Assembly (NCBI RefSeq): GCF_000799565.1
Contig: NZ_JUHB01000001.1
Coordinates: forward strand, 310,001 to 374,000
Source: Cellulophaga sp. Hel_I_12
Lineage (GTDB): Bacteria > Bacteroidota > Bacteroidia > Flavobacteriales > Flavobacteriaceae
Length of the DNA stretch: 64,000 nt
Reading direction: 5' to 3'
The notes under the pieces were generated by a model. It ran no database searches. It was not told the DNA's origin and worked only from the letters and a program-made list of their open reading frames with translations. The translations under genes and the position numbers were made by a program. This document shows positions 1-7,278 of this stretch, in pieces. The number at the start of each line of letters is the position of its first letter. Position 1 is the first letter of the stretch.

Positions 1-84
1 TAAATGTACTTTTTTATTCTTTTGTTCGGTAAAGGAAGATAAGTAAATATCAAGACCCATCATCTTTGTTAAATTATTTTTCAT
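1..84 (-). CDS. 5' end of an unidentified protein, cut by window edge
   Basis: An open frame starts with ATG at 84 and runs leftward off the window without a stop, giving 28 residues that begin MKNNLTKMMGLDIYLSSF. A TATCTTTG element on the minus strand at 107-100 sits just upstream, which supports a real start here. The fragment is too short to identify a family. A later in-frame ATG pair (residues 8-9) could be the true start. Confidence 0.5.
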   Translation of the reverse strand, partial: MKNNLTKMMGLDIYLSSFTEQKNKKVHL

Positions 85-99
85 TCGCTTTTTTTTTGT

Positions 100-107
100 C
101 AAAGATA
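100..107 (-). promoter_or_regulatory. Bacteroidota -7 promoter element for the partial gene at 84
   Basis: The minus strand reads TATCTTTG, an exact match to TAnnTTTG. A TTG lies about 16 bases further upstream, in the range expected for the -33 element. The implied leader is only about ten bases. Confidence 0.45.
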
Positions 108-198
108 GGAATTTTATAGTAGCCAATGATATTCGCTTTATTAGTAAAAAGGTATATTAACATTAGTTCACTAGGGATACCCTAACTTTAATCTTCAT

Positions 199-648
199 TT
201 ATTCATTTTGAACGGCATCGTTAATTTCAATCCAATAGCCTTCTGGATCTGTGATGTATATTTGGCGAACGCCATCAGCTCTTAAACTTATGGCCCCTTT
301 TTTTCCTGGCCAGTCTTCATAAGAAATATTATTATCCTTTAAGTGACGGATAACCGCATCTAATTTTTGGGTGGATAAACAAATATGACTTGATTTGTGC
401 TTTTTCATGACCACGTTGGTCTTCAATATTAAATGCAATTGGGTGTTTCCATGTAAGGCAAACCACCTAAAATTAGGATCATTTGTTGGGTGTTCTATTT
501 CCTTTAAGCCTATAGTATTTTTATAGAAATCGCCAGTGGTTTCTAAATCGTTTACAATTAGCGTTGTATGGTCAATTGAAAAATTAAAATCTTGGGCTTC
601 AATAAGTAATGTACAGAAAAGAGCAGTAATACATAGAAGTACTTTCAT
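199..648 (-). CDS. Exported VOC (glyoxalase/bleomycin resistance-like) protein
   Basis: 149 residues. Residues 1-19 form a signal peptide ending near IEAQ, so the protein is probably periplasmic. The rest is one vicinal-oxygen-chelate unit: it opens with FSIDHTTLIVNDLETTGDFY and ends with the usual closing strand YITDPEGYWIEIND, in which the Glu is the typical last metal ligand. The family includes glyoxalase I, dioxygenases and resistance proteins, and the substrate cannot be told from sequence. It stands alone with no obvious operon partner. Family assignment is secure; function is not. Confidence 0.85.
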   Translation of the reverse strand: MKVLLCITALFCTLLIEAQDFNFSIDHTTLIVNDLETTGDFYKNTIGLKEIEHPTNDPNFRWFALHGNTQLHLILKTNVVMKKHKSSHICLSTQKLDAVIRHLKDNNISYEDWPGKKGAISLRADGVRQIYITDPEGYWIEINDAVQNE

Positions 649-873
649 GGATCGAGAGAATTAAAATTTTGTATTTATACACCGAAATTAGGTATTTCTG
701 TTTATTTTAAGTCTTGTTTGTCCAAATAATCCTCTTTAAACATTTGTACTTTACAGTAGATAGCAGCAATTTCAATGAATACGCTAATAAGAAATCACTA
801 AATCAGTTTCTTAAAGTTTACATATAATCCATGGTAAATGACTTAGGTAATTTTTTAAGGGTATTTTTTTGTT

Positions 874-1290
874 TTAGGAACGGTGCAAAACTTTCTCTAA
901 AATTATAAATTTCACTCCTTTTTTGATGTATGTTTTCGAGGTTTCTTTAAAGCCAAATTTTTTATAGAAGTTGGTTTTATCAGCCCTAGCATTACACCAC
1001 AGTAGTTTTATGTTTTCTGTAGTAGCAAAGTCAATGGTATGTTGCAATAAATCCGTGCCGTAACCTCTCCCTTGTTCTTCGGTATGGGTGGCAAACTTCC
1101 GAAATTGTGCACTTTCCCCATCGATAAAAAGAGAAATGACACTTACAAGTTGTTTATTTTTAAAAAGCCCAAAGTGAATCCCTTTTGTATCCTCTGCAAG
1201 TTGAATATATGAAATGGGCTGTTCTGGCCACAGCACAGCGTGACGTAAGGGGTAGGTTTCGACGGCGGTAATCTTTTTAATATTGATCAT
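874..1290 (-). CDS. GNAT family N-acetyltransferase
   Basis: 138 residues, a normal length for a single GNAT domain. The acetyl-CoA loop motif is visible as EEQGRGYGTDLLQHT (about residues 71-85), followed by the typical C-terminal NARADKTNFYKKFGFKE. This resembles the ElaA/YjcF-like small acetyltransferases acting on unknown amines. The nearest genes on the same strand are over 200 bases away, so it is probably transcribed alone. Confidence 0.85.
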   Translation of the reverse strand: MINIKKITAVETYPLRHAVLWPEQPISYIQLAEDTKGIHFGLFKNKQLVSVISLFIDGESAQFRKFATHTEEQGRGYGTDLLQHTIDFATTENIKLLWCNARADKTNFYKKFGFKETSKTYIKKGVKFIILEKVLHRS

Positions 1291-1497
1291 TTACTCTTTT
1301 CTAGTTAGATCTGGTGTGCTAATTCGACTTGCTTAAATAGTACTATCAAAACTAAATTTTATGTTTATTTGATAGCTCTGTTTCCCTTATCGATGTCCAA
1401 GACAATGAAAGGAACGATTTAGAAAATTTTTTTTATGCAGCGCCTAAACAAAAGCATAGATTTGAATAGCTTCATCCCCTGAAAAGAATAGTATTTT

Positions 1498-2808
1498 TTA
1501 GTCCAATGCTTCTTTATAGGTCTTTAGGCAGCGTTCCCGAGCCATTTTATGATCAACCATTTTGTCTGGATAGCTTAACTCCTGTAAGTCTGGCACCCAT
1601 TTCTTGATATATTCTTTTTGTTTGTCAAACTTATCAACTTGAGTCATAGGATTAAAAATTCGGAAGTAAGGCGCAGCGTCGACACCAGAGCCCGCGGCCC
1701 ACTGCCAATTACCTACATTAGAACTCATATCGTAATCTAATAACTTTTCAGCAAAATAGGCTTCTCCCCAGCGCCAATCTATTAATAAATGCTTGCATAA
1801 AAAGCTCGCCGTTAACATTCGAACACGGTTATGCATGAATCCAGTTTCATTTAATTCGCGCATTCCTGCATCAACGAGGGCATAACCGGTTTGTCCGTTT
1901 TTCCATTTTTCAAATTCAGCTTCATTATTTCGCCATTCAATACGATCGTATTTAGAGCGGAATGCTTTTTGATGTGTATGTGGAAAATGCCATAAAATCT
2001 GCATAAAAAATTCTCGCCAAATTAATTCACTCCAAAAAATCTCGTTTTCTTCTGCAATCGCTTTCTTCATCATTTTACGAATAGAGGCAGTACCAAAACG
2101 CAAATGGGGTCCTAATCTAGACGTACCGTTTTCTATAGCCGGAAAATTTCTAGTTTCCTCATAGTTATCGATTAATGTAGGCGTAACGGTATAGTCGGGA
2201 ACTTCAATCTTAGATTTTTCAAAACCCATATCTGATAAACTCAAGTTTGGCAGTTTCGTATGGGCTATGAGATTTTTTAAATAGCTGTTGGTATACTGAA
2301 TTTCTAGGTCCTTTTCAGGATTAAAAATCGATTTCCATTTGTTTTTAAAGGGAGTATACACCACATAAGGGTCTCCGTCATCTTTTAAGACATCGTCTTT
2401 TTCAAAAATTACTTGATCTTTATGTGTTTTGAACGGTACATTACGGTCCGAAAGTAGTTTTTCTATCTTCGAGTCTCTTTCTTTGGCATAAGGCTCATAA
2501 TCTCTATTCGTATGAACTTCTTGTACCTCGTACGCTTCTACTAAATTTTGAAATACGTTTTCGGGTGTATCGTGATAAAACGCAATAGAACTTTGATTTT
2601 GCTCTTGAAGTTCGTTTCGCATTTTTTGTAAGCTTTCAAATATAAAACTCACACGAGCGTCGTCTTTTGGTAATTTATCTAAAATTTCACGATCAAAAAT
2701 AAAGATAGGAAGTACCGGGTAATCGCTTTTAAGCGCAGCTAAAAATCCTACATTATCATCTAACCTAAGATCACGACGAAACCAAAAAACAGTAACTTTT
2801 TTTGACAT
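1498..2808 (-). CDS. phrB: Cryptochrome/DNA photolyase family protein
   Basis: 436 residues. The N-terminal photolyase Rossmann domain starts VFWFRRDLRLDDN. The C-terminal FAD-binding domain shows TSRLGPHLRFG, WSELIWREFF, GYALVDAGMRELNETG, HNRVRML and NVGNWQWAAGSG, matching class I CPD photolyases. Expected role: light-driven repair of cyclobutane pyrimidine dimers using FADH-, in the cytoplasm. It lies immediately downstream of the SDR gene (2-base gap) and near an SRPBCC gene, a photolyase-SDR-SRPBCC set I recall from flavobacteria. A blue-light receptor role cannot be excluded from sequence. Confidence 0.9.
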   Translation of the reverse strand: MSKKVTVFWFRRDLRLDDNVGFLAALKSDYPVLPIFIFDREILDKLPKDDARVSFIFESLQKMRNELQEQNQSSIAFYHDTPENVFQNLVEAYEVQEVHTNRDYEPYAKERDSKIEKLLSDRNVPFKTHKDQVIFEKDDVLKDDGDPYVVYTPFKNKWKSIFNPEKDLEIQYTNSYLKNLIAHTKLPNLSLSDMGFEKSKIEVPDYTVTPTLIDNYEETRNFPAIENGTSRLGPHLRFGTASIRKMMKKAIAEENEIFWSELIWREFFMQILWHFPHTHQKAFRSKYDRIEWRNNEAEFEKWKNGQTGYALVDAGMRELNETGFMHNRVRMLTASFLCKHLLIDWRWGEAYFAEKLLDYDMSSNVGNWQWAAGSGVDAAPYFRIFNPMTQVDKFDKQKEYIKKWVPDLQELSYPDKMVDHKMARERCLKTYKEALD

Positions 2809-2810
2809 AT

Positions 2811-3503
2811 TTAGTTGATATTTAAACTCGACATTCCACCATCAACACCAACCACCTGTCCTGTCATCCAAGTGCTATTATCACCTAATAGAAACAAAGC
2901 GATGGCTGCAATATCTGAAGCTTCACCAACACGTTTTAGGGGATGTCTTTCGGACATCATTTCAATTTTTTTATCGTTGTTTAATAATCTTTTTGCTAAG
3001 GGTGTATTTACTAATGAAGGAGCTACTACATTAACTCTAATTTTAGGTGCATATTCGGCAGCAAGTGATCTTGCAAAGCCTTCAACAGCCGCTTTAGCAG
3101 CAGCAACACTTGTATGAAATGGCATGCCTGTACCAACAGCCACCGTACTAAAAAATACCATACTAGAGTTTTCTGCCATTCTAGAAATAATTGTTTTTAC
3201 TACCTTAACAAGACTAAAAAAATTAAGTTCCATTTCCTCGTAGAAGGTATCAATACTCATCATTTTAAGAGGTTTTAAGTTGATGCTCCCCGGGCAATAG
3301 GCGAATCCATGAATCTCCTCAGGTAAAACCGCTGTGTCTAGAGTATCTGTAAGCGCATCAAAAGGAATATGTGTAATGTTTAAATCAGCAATTTCTTCCT
3401 TTGTTCTAGAGGCAACAAAAACATTATGCTCTTTCTGTAATTCTTTTGCCATGGCAAATCCTATTCCGTGTGAACCGCCAATCAATACTATATTTTTTTT
3501 CAT
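2811..3503 (-). CDS. SDR family NAD(P)-dependent oxidoreductase
   Basis: 230 residues, typical of classical short-chain dehydrogenases. The nucleotide motif is GGSHGIG (about residues 8-14). The C-terminal signature reads TGQVVGVDGG. The active-site region is FFSTVAVGTGMPFHTSVAAAK: the usual YxxxK Tyr position is occupied by His (HTSVAAAK), so catalytic activity may be altered. It is 2 bases upstream of the photolyase gene and clearly co-transcribed with it. Substrate unknown. Confidence 0.88.
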   Translation of the reverse strand: MKKNIVLIGGSHGIGFAMAKELQKEHNVFVASRTKEEIADLNITHIPFDALTDTLDTAVLPEEIHGFAYCPGSINLKPLKMMSIDTFYEEMELNFFSLVKVVKTIISRMAENSSMVFFSTVAVGTGMPFHTSVAAAKAAVEGFARSLAAEYAPKIRVNVVAPSLVNTPLAKRLLNNDKKIEMMSERHPLKRVGEASDIAAIALFLLGDNSTWMTGQVVGVDGGMSSLNIN

Positions 3504-3592
3504 GTTTTTAGATTAAAAATTTAAAGCTTTAGTTTTATTTATTTAAAAATTTGGGTCTTATTGTACCCATCGAAGCGTAATTAAGAGCAACT

Positions 3593-4090
3593 CTAGATAG
3601 TTCTTAGTGCTAAGAAATTAGGCTTATTTTCCATTTTTCCAAATAAGGCTGTTAGTTTATCCTCGCGATACTTGAAAATTGTTTTTAATTGATTTTTTAT
3701 TAAAATAGAATTTCCTATTTGGCCTAAAATACCGAAAGGTGCTTTGTAATCGATAATATCTTCCATTTCTACGCCGTTTTCTACTTTTTTAATGAAATGT
3801 TTATGGTGCCAAAGGGCATAAGGACCAAAGCGCTGTTCGTCTACAAAATATTCACCTTCTTTTACTTGGGTAATTTCAGTTACCCAACGTGTGGTAAAGC
3901 CAGGAAAAGGAGTAACGTTATATTGTATAATTTGTCCTGCAAACATTTTTCTATCCGCACCGGAAAGTACTTGAAAACCCATGGCTTCTGGCGTTATAAC
4001 CTTAAGGTTATTGGGGTTTGATAAAAATTCCCATGCTTCTTGGGGTGTAATGGGTAAAAATTGTTTGGAGTGTAATTGATGTAGTTTCAT
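3593..4090 (-). CDS. SRPBCC family (START-like) ligand-binding protein
   Basis: About 165 residues from the ATG at 4090 (MKLHQLHSKQFLPITPQEAW). An in-frame ATG at 4141 would add 17 residues that do not fit the fold, so I prefer 4090. Features typical of the family include ITPQEAWEFLSNPNNLKVITPE at the N-terminus and EMEDIIDYKAPFGILGQIGN near the C-terminus, as in cyclase/dehydrase-like SRPBCC proteins. It sits 89 bases upstream of the SDR-photolyase pair on the same strand and probably belongs to that light-stress cluster. Ligand unknown. Confidence 0.85.
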   Translation of the reverse strand: MKLHQLHSKQFLPITPQEAWEFLSNPNNLKVITPEAMGFQVLSGADRKMFAGQIIQYNVTPFPGFTTRWVTEITQVKEGEYFVDEQRFGPYALWHHKHFIKKVENGVEMEDIIDYKAPFGILGQIGNSILIKNQLKTIFKYREDKLTALFGKMENKPNFLALRTI

Positions 4091-4224
4091 TGGCTGTTGT
4101 TCATTTTTAAAAAAGTACCCTACGTACGATACATACCGCACAAAGATACTCCCAATTATGTTTAATTAAAAATTAATAAAGTTAAACAAAAAATAAATCT
4201 TTAGGAGGCTCACCCATCAGTTCG

Positions 4225-4232
4225 TATTTTTG
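4225..4232 (+). promoter_or_regulatory. -7 promoter element for the DUF2911 gene
   Basis: TATTTTTG matches TAnnTTTG exactly and lies 83 bases before the ATG at 4315. No clear -33 element is seen. Confidence 0.4.
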
Positions 4233-4314
4233 TTCATCGGCTTATTTAGGGATTTGTTAACAATTGATAGCCTGCTTTATCACTAGATTTGTGGAAATTA
4301 AACAACTAAAAACT

Positions 4315-5157
4315 ATGAAAAAAATAATCTTATTATTAATGATGGGTGCATGTTTCACTACAAATGCACAATTTGCAACACCACAGCCTAGTCCGGCTGC
4401 AATGGTAAAACAAGTAGTGGGGCTAACAGATGTTACCTTAGAATACTCAAGACCAGCCATGCGTGGCCGTGCGGTATTTGGAAATTTAGTACCTTTTGAA
4501 AAGGTATGGAGAACAGGAGCGAATAAAAACAGTGTTATTTCGTTCAGCACGGATGTTAAAATTGCAGGAAAAGATTTAAAAGCAGGTTCTTATGCTATTT
4601 TTTCGAAGCCAGGAGAAAGTGTTTGGGAAGTTTATTTTTACACGAATACTGAAAACTGGGGAGCACCACAAAATTGGGACGCTAGTAAAGTAGCCGCCAT
4701 TGTGAAAGCAAATCCGATCAAAACGGCTGATAAAGTAGAGTCATTTACCCTAGCGATAAATCATTTATCTGACAATGGGGCGCATTTAGAAATTTCTTGG
4801 GATGATACAAAAGTAGCTATTCCGTTTGAAGTGCCTACTGATATGGCTGTAATGGCTTCTATTGATAAGGTAATGAACGGTCCAGGGGCAGGTGATTATT
4901 ATGCCGCAGCAGTGTATTATTTAAGTGCAGATAAAGATATTAAAAAAGCGAAAGAATGGATGGATAAAGCGATGTCAATGACTGAAAAACCAGCTTATTG
5001 GCAATTGAGACAACAGTCACTTATCTATGCAAAAGCAGGGGATAAAAAAGGAGCTATAGCCGCTGCAAAAAAATCATTAGCAGGTGCTGAAGAAGCTAAA
5101 AATATGGATTATGTAAAAATGAATACCGACTCTTTAAAAGAATGGGGAGCGATGTAA
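4315..5157 (+). CDS. DUF2911 domain protein with signal peptide
   Basis: 280 residues from the ATG at 4315, chosen because residues 1-19 (MKKIILLLMMGACFTTNAQ) form a clean signal peptide; an upstream in-frame start at 4264 would bury it. Residues about 20-165 match DUF2911: SRPAMRGRAVFGNLVPF, VWRTGANKNSVISFS and GSYAIFSKPG. The last third is helical and TPR-like (KDIKKAKEWMDKAMSM, GDKKGAIAAAKKSL). Probably exported to the periplasm. Biochemical role unknown. A strong terminator follows directly. Confidence 0.9.
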   Translation: MKKIILLLMMGACFTTNAQFATPQPSPAAMVKQVVGLTDVTLEYSRPAMRGRAVFGNLVPFEKVWRTGANKNSVISFSTDVKIAGKDLKAGSYAIFSKPGESVWEVYFYTNTENWGAPQNWDASKVAAIVKANPIKTADKVESFTLAINHLSDNGAHLEISWDDTKVAIPFEVPTDMAVMASIDKVMNGPGAGDYYAAAVYYLSADKDIKKAKEWMDKAMSMTEKPAYWQLRQQSLIYAKAGDKKGAIAAAKKSLAGAEEAKNMDYVKMNTDSLKEWGAM

Positions 5158-5176
5158 GTTTTTAAATCATCCGAAT

Positions 5177-5216
5177 AAAAAAACGTCATAAGGCCTAGCG
5201 CTTATGACGTTTTTTT
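5177..5216. terminator. Bidirectional intrinsic terminator between DUF2911 and symporter genes
   Basis: A 16-base stem (left arm 5177-5192, right arm 5201-5216) with an 8-base loop, A-rich on one side and T-rich on the other, so it can end transcription from both converging genes. Confidence 0.85.
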
Positions 5217-5419
5217 ATGCCTTATAGATTTTCAATCTTCTCCTGAATTATTTTTGACAAGATATGTAGCTCCGAGTAGTATTTAATACCTAGACACTAA
5301 ACTTTCTGTTCCCATTAAAGTAGGAAAAATGTTATGTTCAGAACCTCATCTTATATTTAGATTATAAAGTCGCAAAATAACCATTTTAAACTATCGTAAG
5401 TTTTTAAGAACTGTAACGG

Positions 5420-7168
5420 TTAGTCTACTTCACTATTATTTAAAGGTTTATTCAACATATTATCAAACAGCTGGAAAAAAACAGCTATGGCCATAACCAG
5501 CACACAGCCAATTAAATTTAAGAGTAGGTAGCTAATTTTCTCTTCGCCATCTTCAAAAACATAAATGAAAGAATAGTAAATAAGAAAAATAAGTAATTGC
5601 GTTACGATGGCCGCAATAAAAACGGCATTCCCCTTAACGAATTTTACAAAGAAAGCCAATAGAAAAATACCTAAAACGTTTCCATAAAATATGGAGCCAA
5701 TGATATTGACAAGCTGAATTAAATTATCAAATAAATTAGTAACACAAGCAATGCCAATTGCAACAATACCCCAAGCAAGAGTAAACCATTTGGCTACAGA
5801 TACGTAATATTCTTGAGATTTTTCGGAGTTTTTATCGGTATGTCTTTTAAAAATATCTAAGGACGTAATGGTACCTAAAGCATTTAGCTCTGATGCGGTT
5901 GAAGACATGGCTGCTGATAAAATAACGGCTAAAAGTAGACCTATGAGTCCTTTTGGGAGGTAATTTAATATAAAGTGAATAAACACATAATCCTTATCGT
6001 TTGTTTCTGTCTCGTTATCGGCCTTACTAATTAAGGTTTTAGCAGCTTCTCTATTTCTTTTATCTTTCGCATTAATAGCTATAATGTTTTGCTTTGCGTC
6101 AACCGTCGCATCATACTCTTTAATATCTAGAGCTGCCGAAAATTTATCTTGTGCCATTTTTTTCTCCATGGCAAGTTCTTCATGCTCTTGTTGCAATAGC
6201 TTGTAATCGTCCGCATAAGAGGATTCTAAAACGGCAGAAGTTGCTGCTGGATTAAAATTTAAAGGTGATGGATTATATTGGTAAAAAACAAATACTAAAA
6301 CACCAACCAATAGAATGAAAAACTGCATAGGAATTTTAAAAATTCCGTTAAAAATTAAACCAAGTTGACTTTCTCGAACCGATTTACCTGATAAATAGCG
6401 TTGTACTTGACTTTGATCTGTGCCAAAATAGGCCAGAAACAAGAAAAGTCCTCCTGTAATTCCGCTCCAAAAGGTATAACGGGTTGATGTATCAAAGCTA
6501 AAATCTAGAATATCTAATTTGCCACTAGCTCCCGCTATTTTTAAAGCTTTACTAAAGGTGATATCTGAGGGTAAATAGCCGAGTATAAAGAAAAATGCCA
6601 CAAACATACCCAACATGATAATAAACATTTGTTGTTTTTGGGTAACGTTGACGGCTTTGGTACCACCAGAAACAGTATAAATCGTTACTATCGTGCCAAT
6701 AATAATATTTAGTGTAAATAAATCCCAACCTAAAACTGCGGAGAGAATAATAGAAGGAGCGTAAATGGTAATCCCTGCGGCTAATCCACGTTGAATTAAA
6801 AACAAAATGGCCGCTAAGGTTCTTGTTTTAACATCGAACCTATTTTCTAAAAATTCATAAGCGGTATAGACTTTTAATTTATAGTAGATGGGTATAAAAA
6901 CAATACAAATAATGACCATCGCTATGGGAAGTCCAAAATAAAACTGAACAAAGCCCATCCCATCATGAAAAGCTTGTCCAGGGGTAGAAAGAAAGGTAAT
7001 GGCACTGGCTTGGGTGGCCATAACTGAAAGTCCAACGGTTGTCCAGTTGGCTTCATTACCACCAAGCACATATTCGTTTACGTTTTTGCTTCCCTTAGTT
7101 TTCCAAACACCATAACCAACAATAAAGGCAAGTGTTCCTATTAAGATACTCCAATCTAGTACTTCCAT
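5420..7168 (-). CDS. Sodium:solute symporter family transporter
   Basis: 582 residues with many hydrophobic segments across the SSS fold. Signature stretches include SVMATQASAITFLSTPGQAF near residue 50 and ILSAAMSSTASELNALGT near residue 420. A charged insertion (about residues 315-390, QQEHEELAMEKKMAQDKF and following) interrupts the membrane domain, probably as a cytoplasmic loop. It is the last gene of an operon with a PIG-L protein and a tiny membrane peptide, so its substrate may be the PIG-L product. Substrate is not predictable from sequence alone. Confidence 0.9.
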   Translation of the reverse strand: MEVLDWSILIGTLAFIVGYGVWKTKGSKNVNEYVLGGNEANWTTVGLSVMATQASAITFLSTPGQAFHDGMGFVQFYFGLPIAMVIICIVFIPIYYKLKVYTAYEFLENRFDVKTRTLAAILFLIQRGLAAGITIYAPSIILSAVLGWDLFTLNIIIGTIVTIYTVSGGTKAVNVTQKQQMFIIMLGMFVAFFFILGYLPSDITFSKALKIAGASGKLDILDFSFDTSTRYTFWSGITGGLFLFLAYFGTDQSQVQRYLSGKSVRESQLGLIFNGIFKIPMQFFILLVGVLVFVFYQYNPSPLNFNPAATSAVLESSYADDYKLLQQEHEELAMEKKMAQDKFSAALDIKEYDATVDAKQNIIAINAKDKRNREAAKTLISKADNETETNDKDYVFIHFILNYLPKGLIGLLLAVILSAAMSSTASELNALGTITSLDIFKRHTDKNSEKSQEYYVSVAKWFTLAWGIVAIGIACVTNLFDNLIQLVNIIGSIFYGNVLGIFLLAFFVKFVKGNAVFIAAIVTQLLIFLIYYSFIYVFEDGEEKISYLLLNLIGCVLVMAIAVFFQLFDNMLNKPLNNSEVD

Positions 7169-7170
7169 AA

Positions 7171-7272
7171 TTATCTATTGCCTGTCATTATAAAATAAAA
7201 AATTATGATATAGAGTGCATTAAGCAGCAATACGATGGTGTATTCTTTTTTCCAGATAAATTTATCATCCAT
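7171..7272 (-). CDS. 33-residue single-pass membrane peptide upstream of the symporter
   Basis: ATG at 7272, stop at 7171. The peptide starts MDDKFIWKKEYTIVLLLNA and ends with a Tyr/Phe/Ile-rich stretch closing at MTGNR. Residues about 11-29 are hydrophobic enough for one membrane helix, with a charged N-terminus. The spacing is tight: 6 bases after the PIG-L stop codon and 2 bases before the symporter start, so it is almost certainly translated in this operon. It resembles the small accessory peptides encoded beside some sodium:solute symporters; a role in assembly or regulation is inference. Confidence 0.75.
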   Translation of the reverse strand: MDDKFIWKKEYTIVLLLNALYIIIFYFIMTGNR

Positions 7273-7278
7273 GATGCT

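Noticed and set aside
838..851. ATGAC-TTAG-GTAAT, similar to the Fnr-like box
   Set aside because: One arm mismatched, about 190 bases from the nearest start and no -7 element at the fixed offset.
2815..3117. Plus-strand open frame of 100 codons inside the SDR gene
   Set aside because: Antisense shadow of a clear SDR gene with motifs; no promoter or family match.
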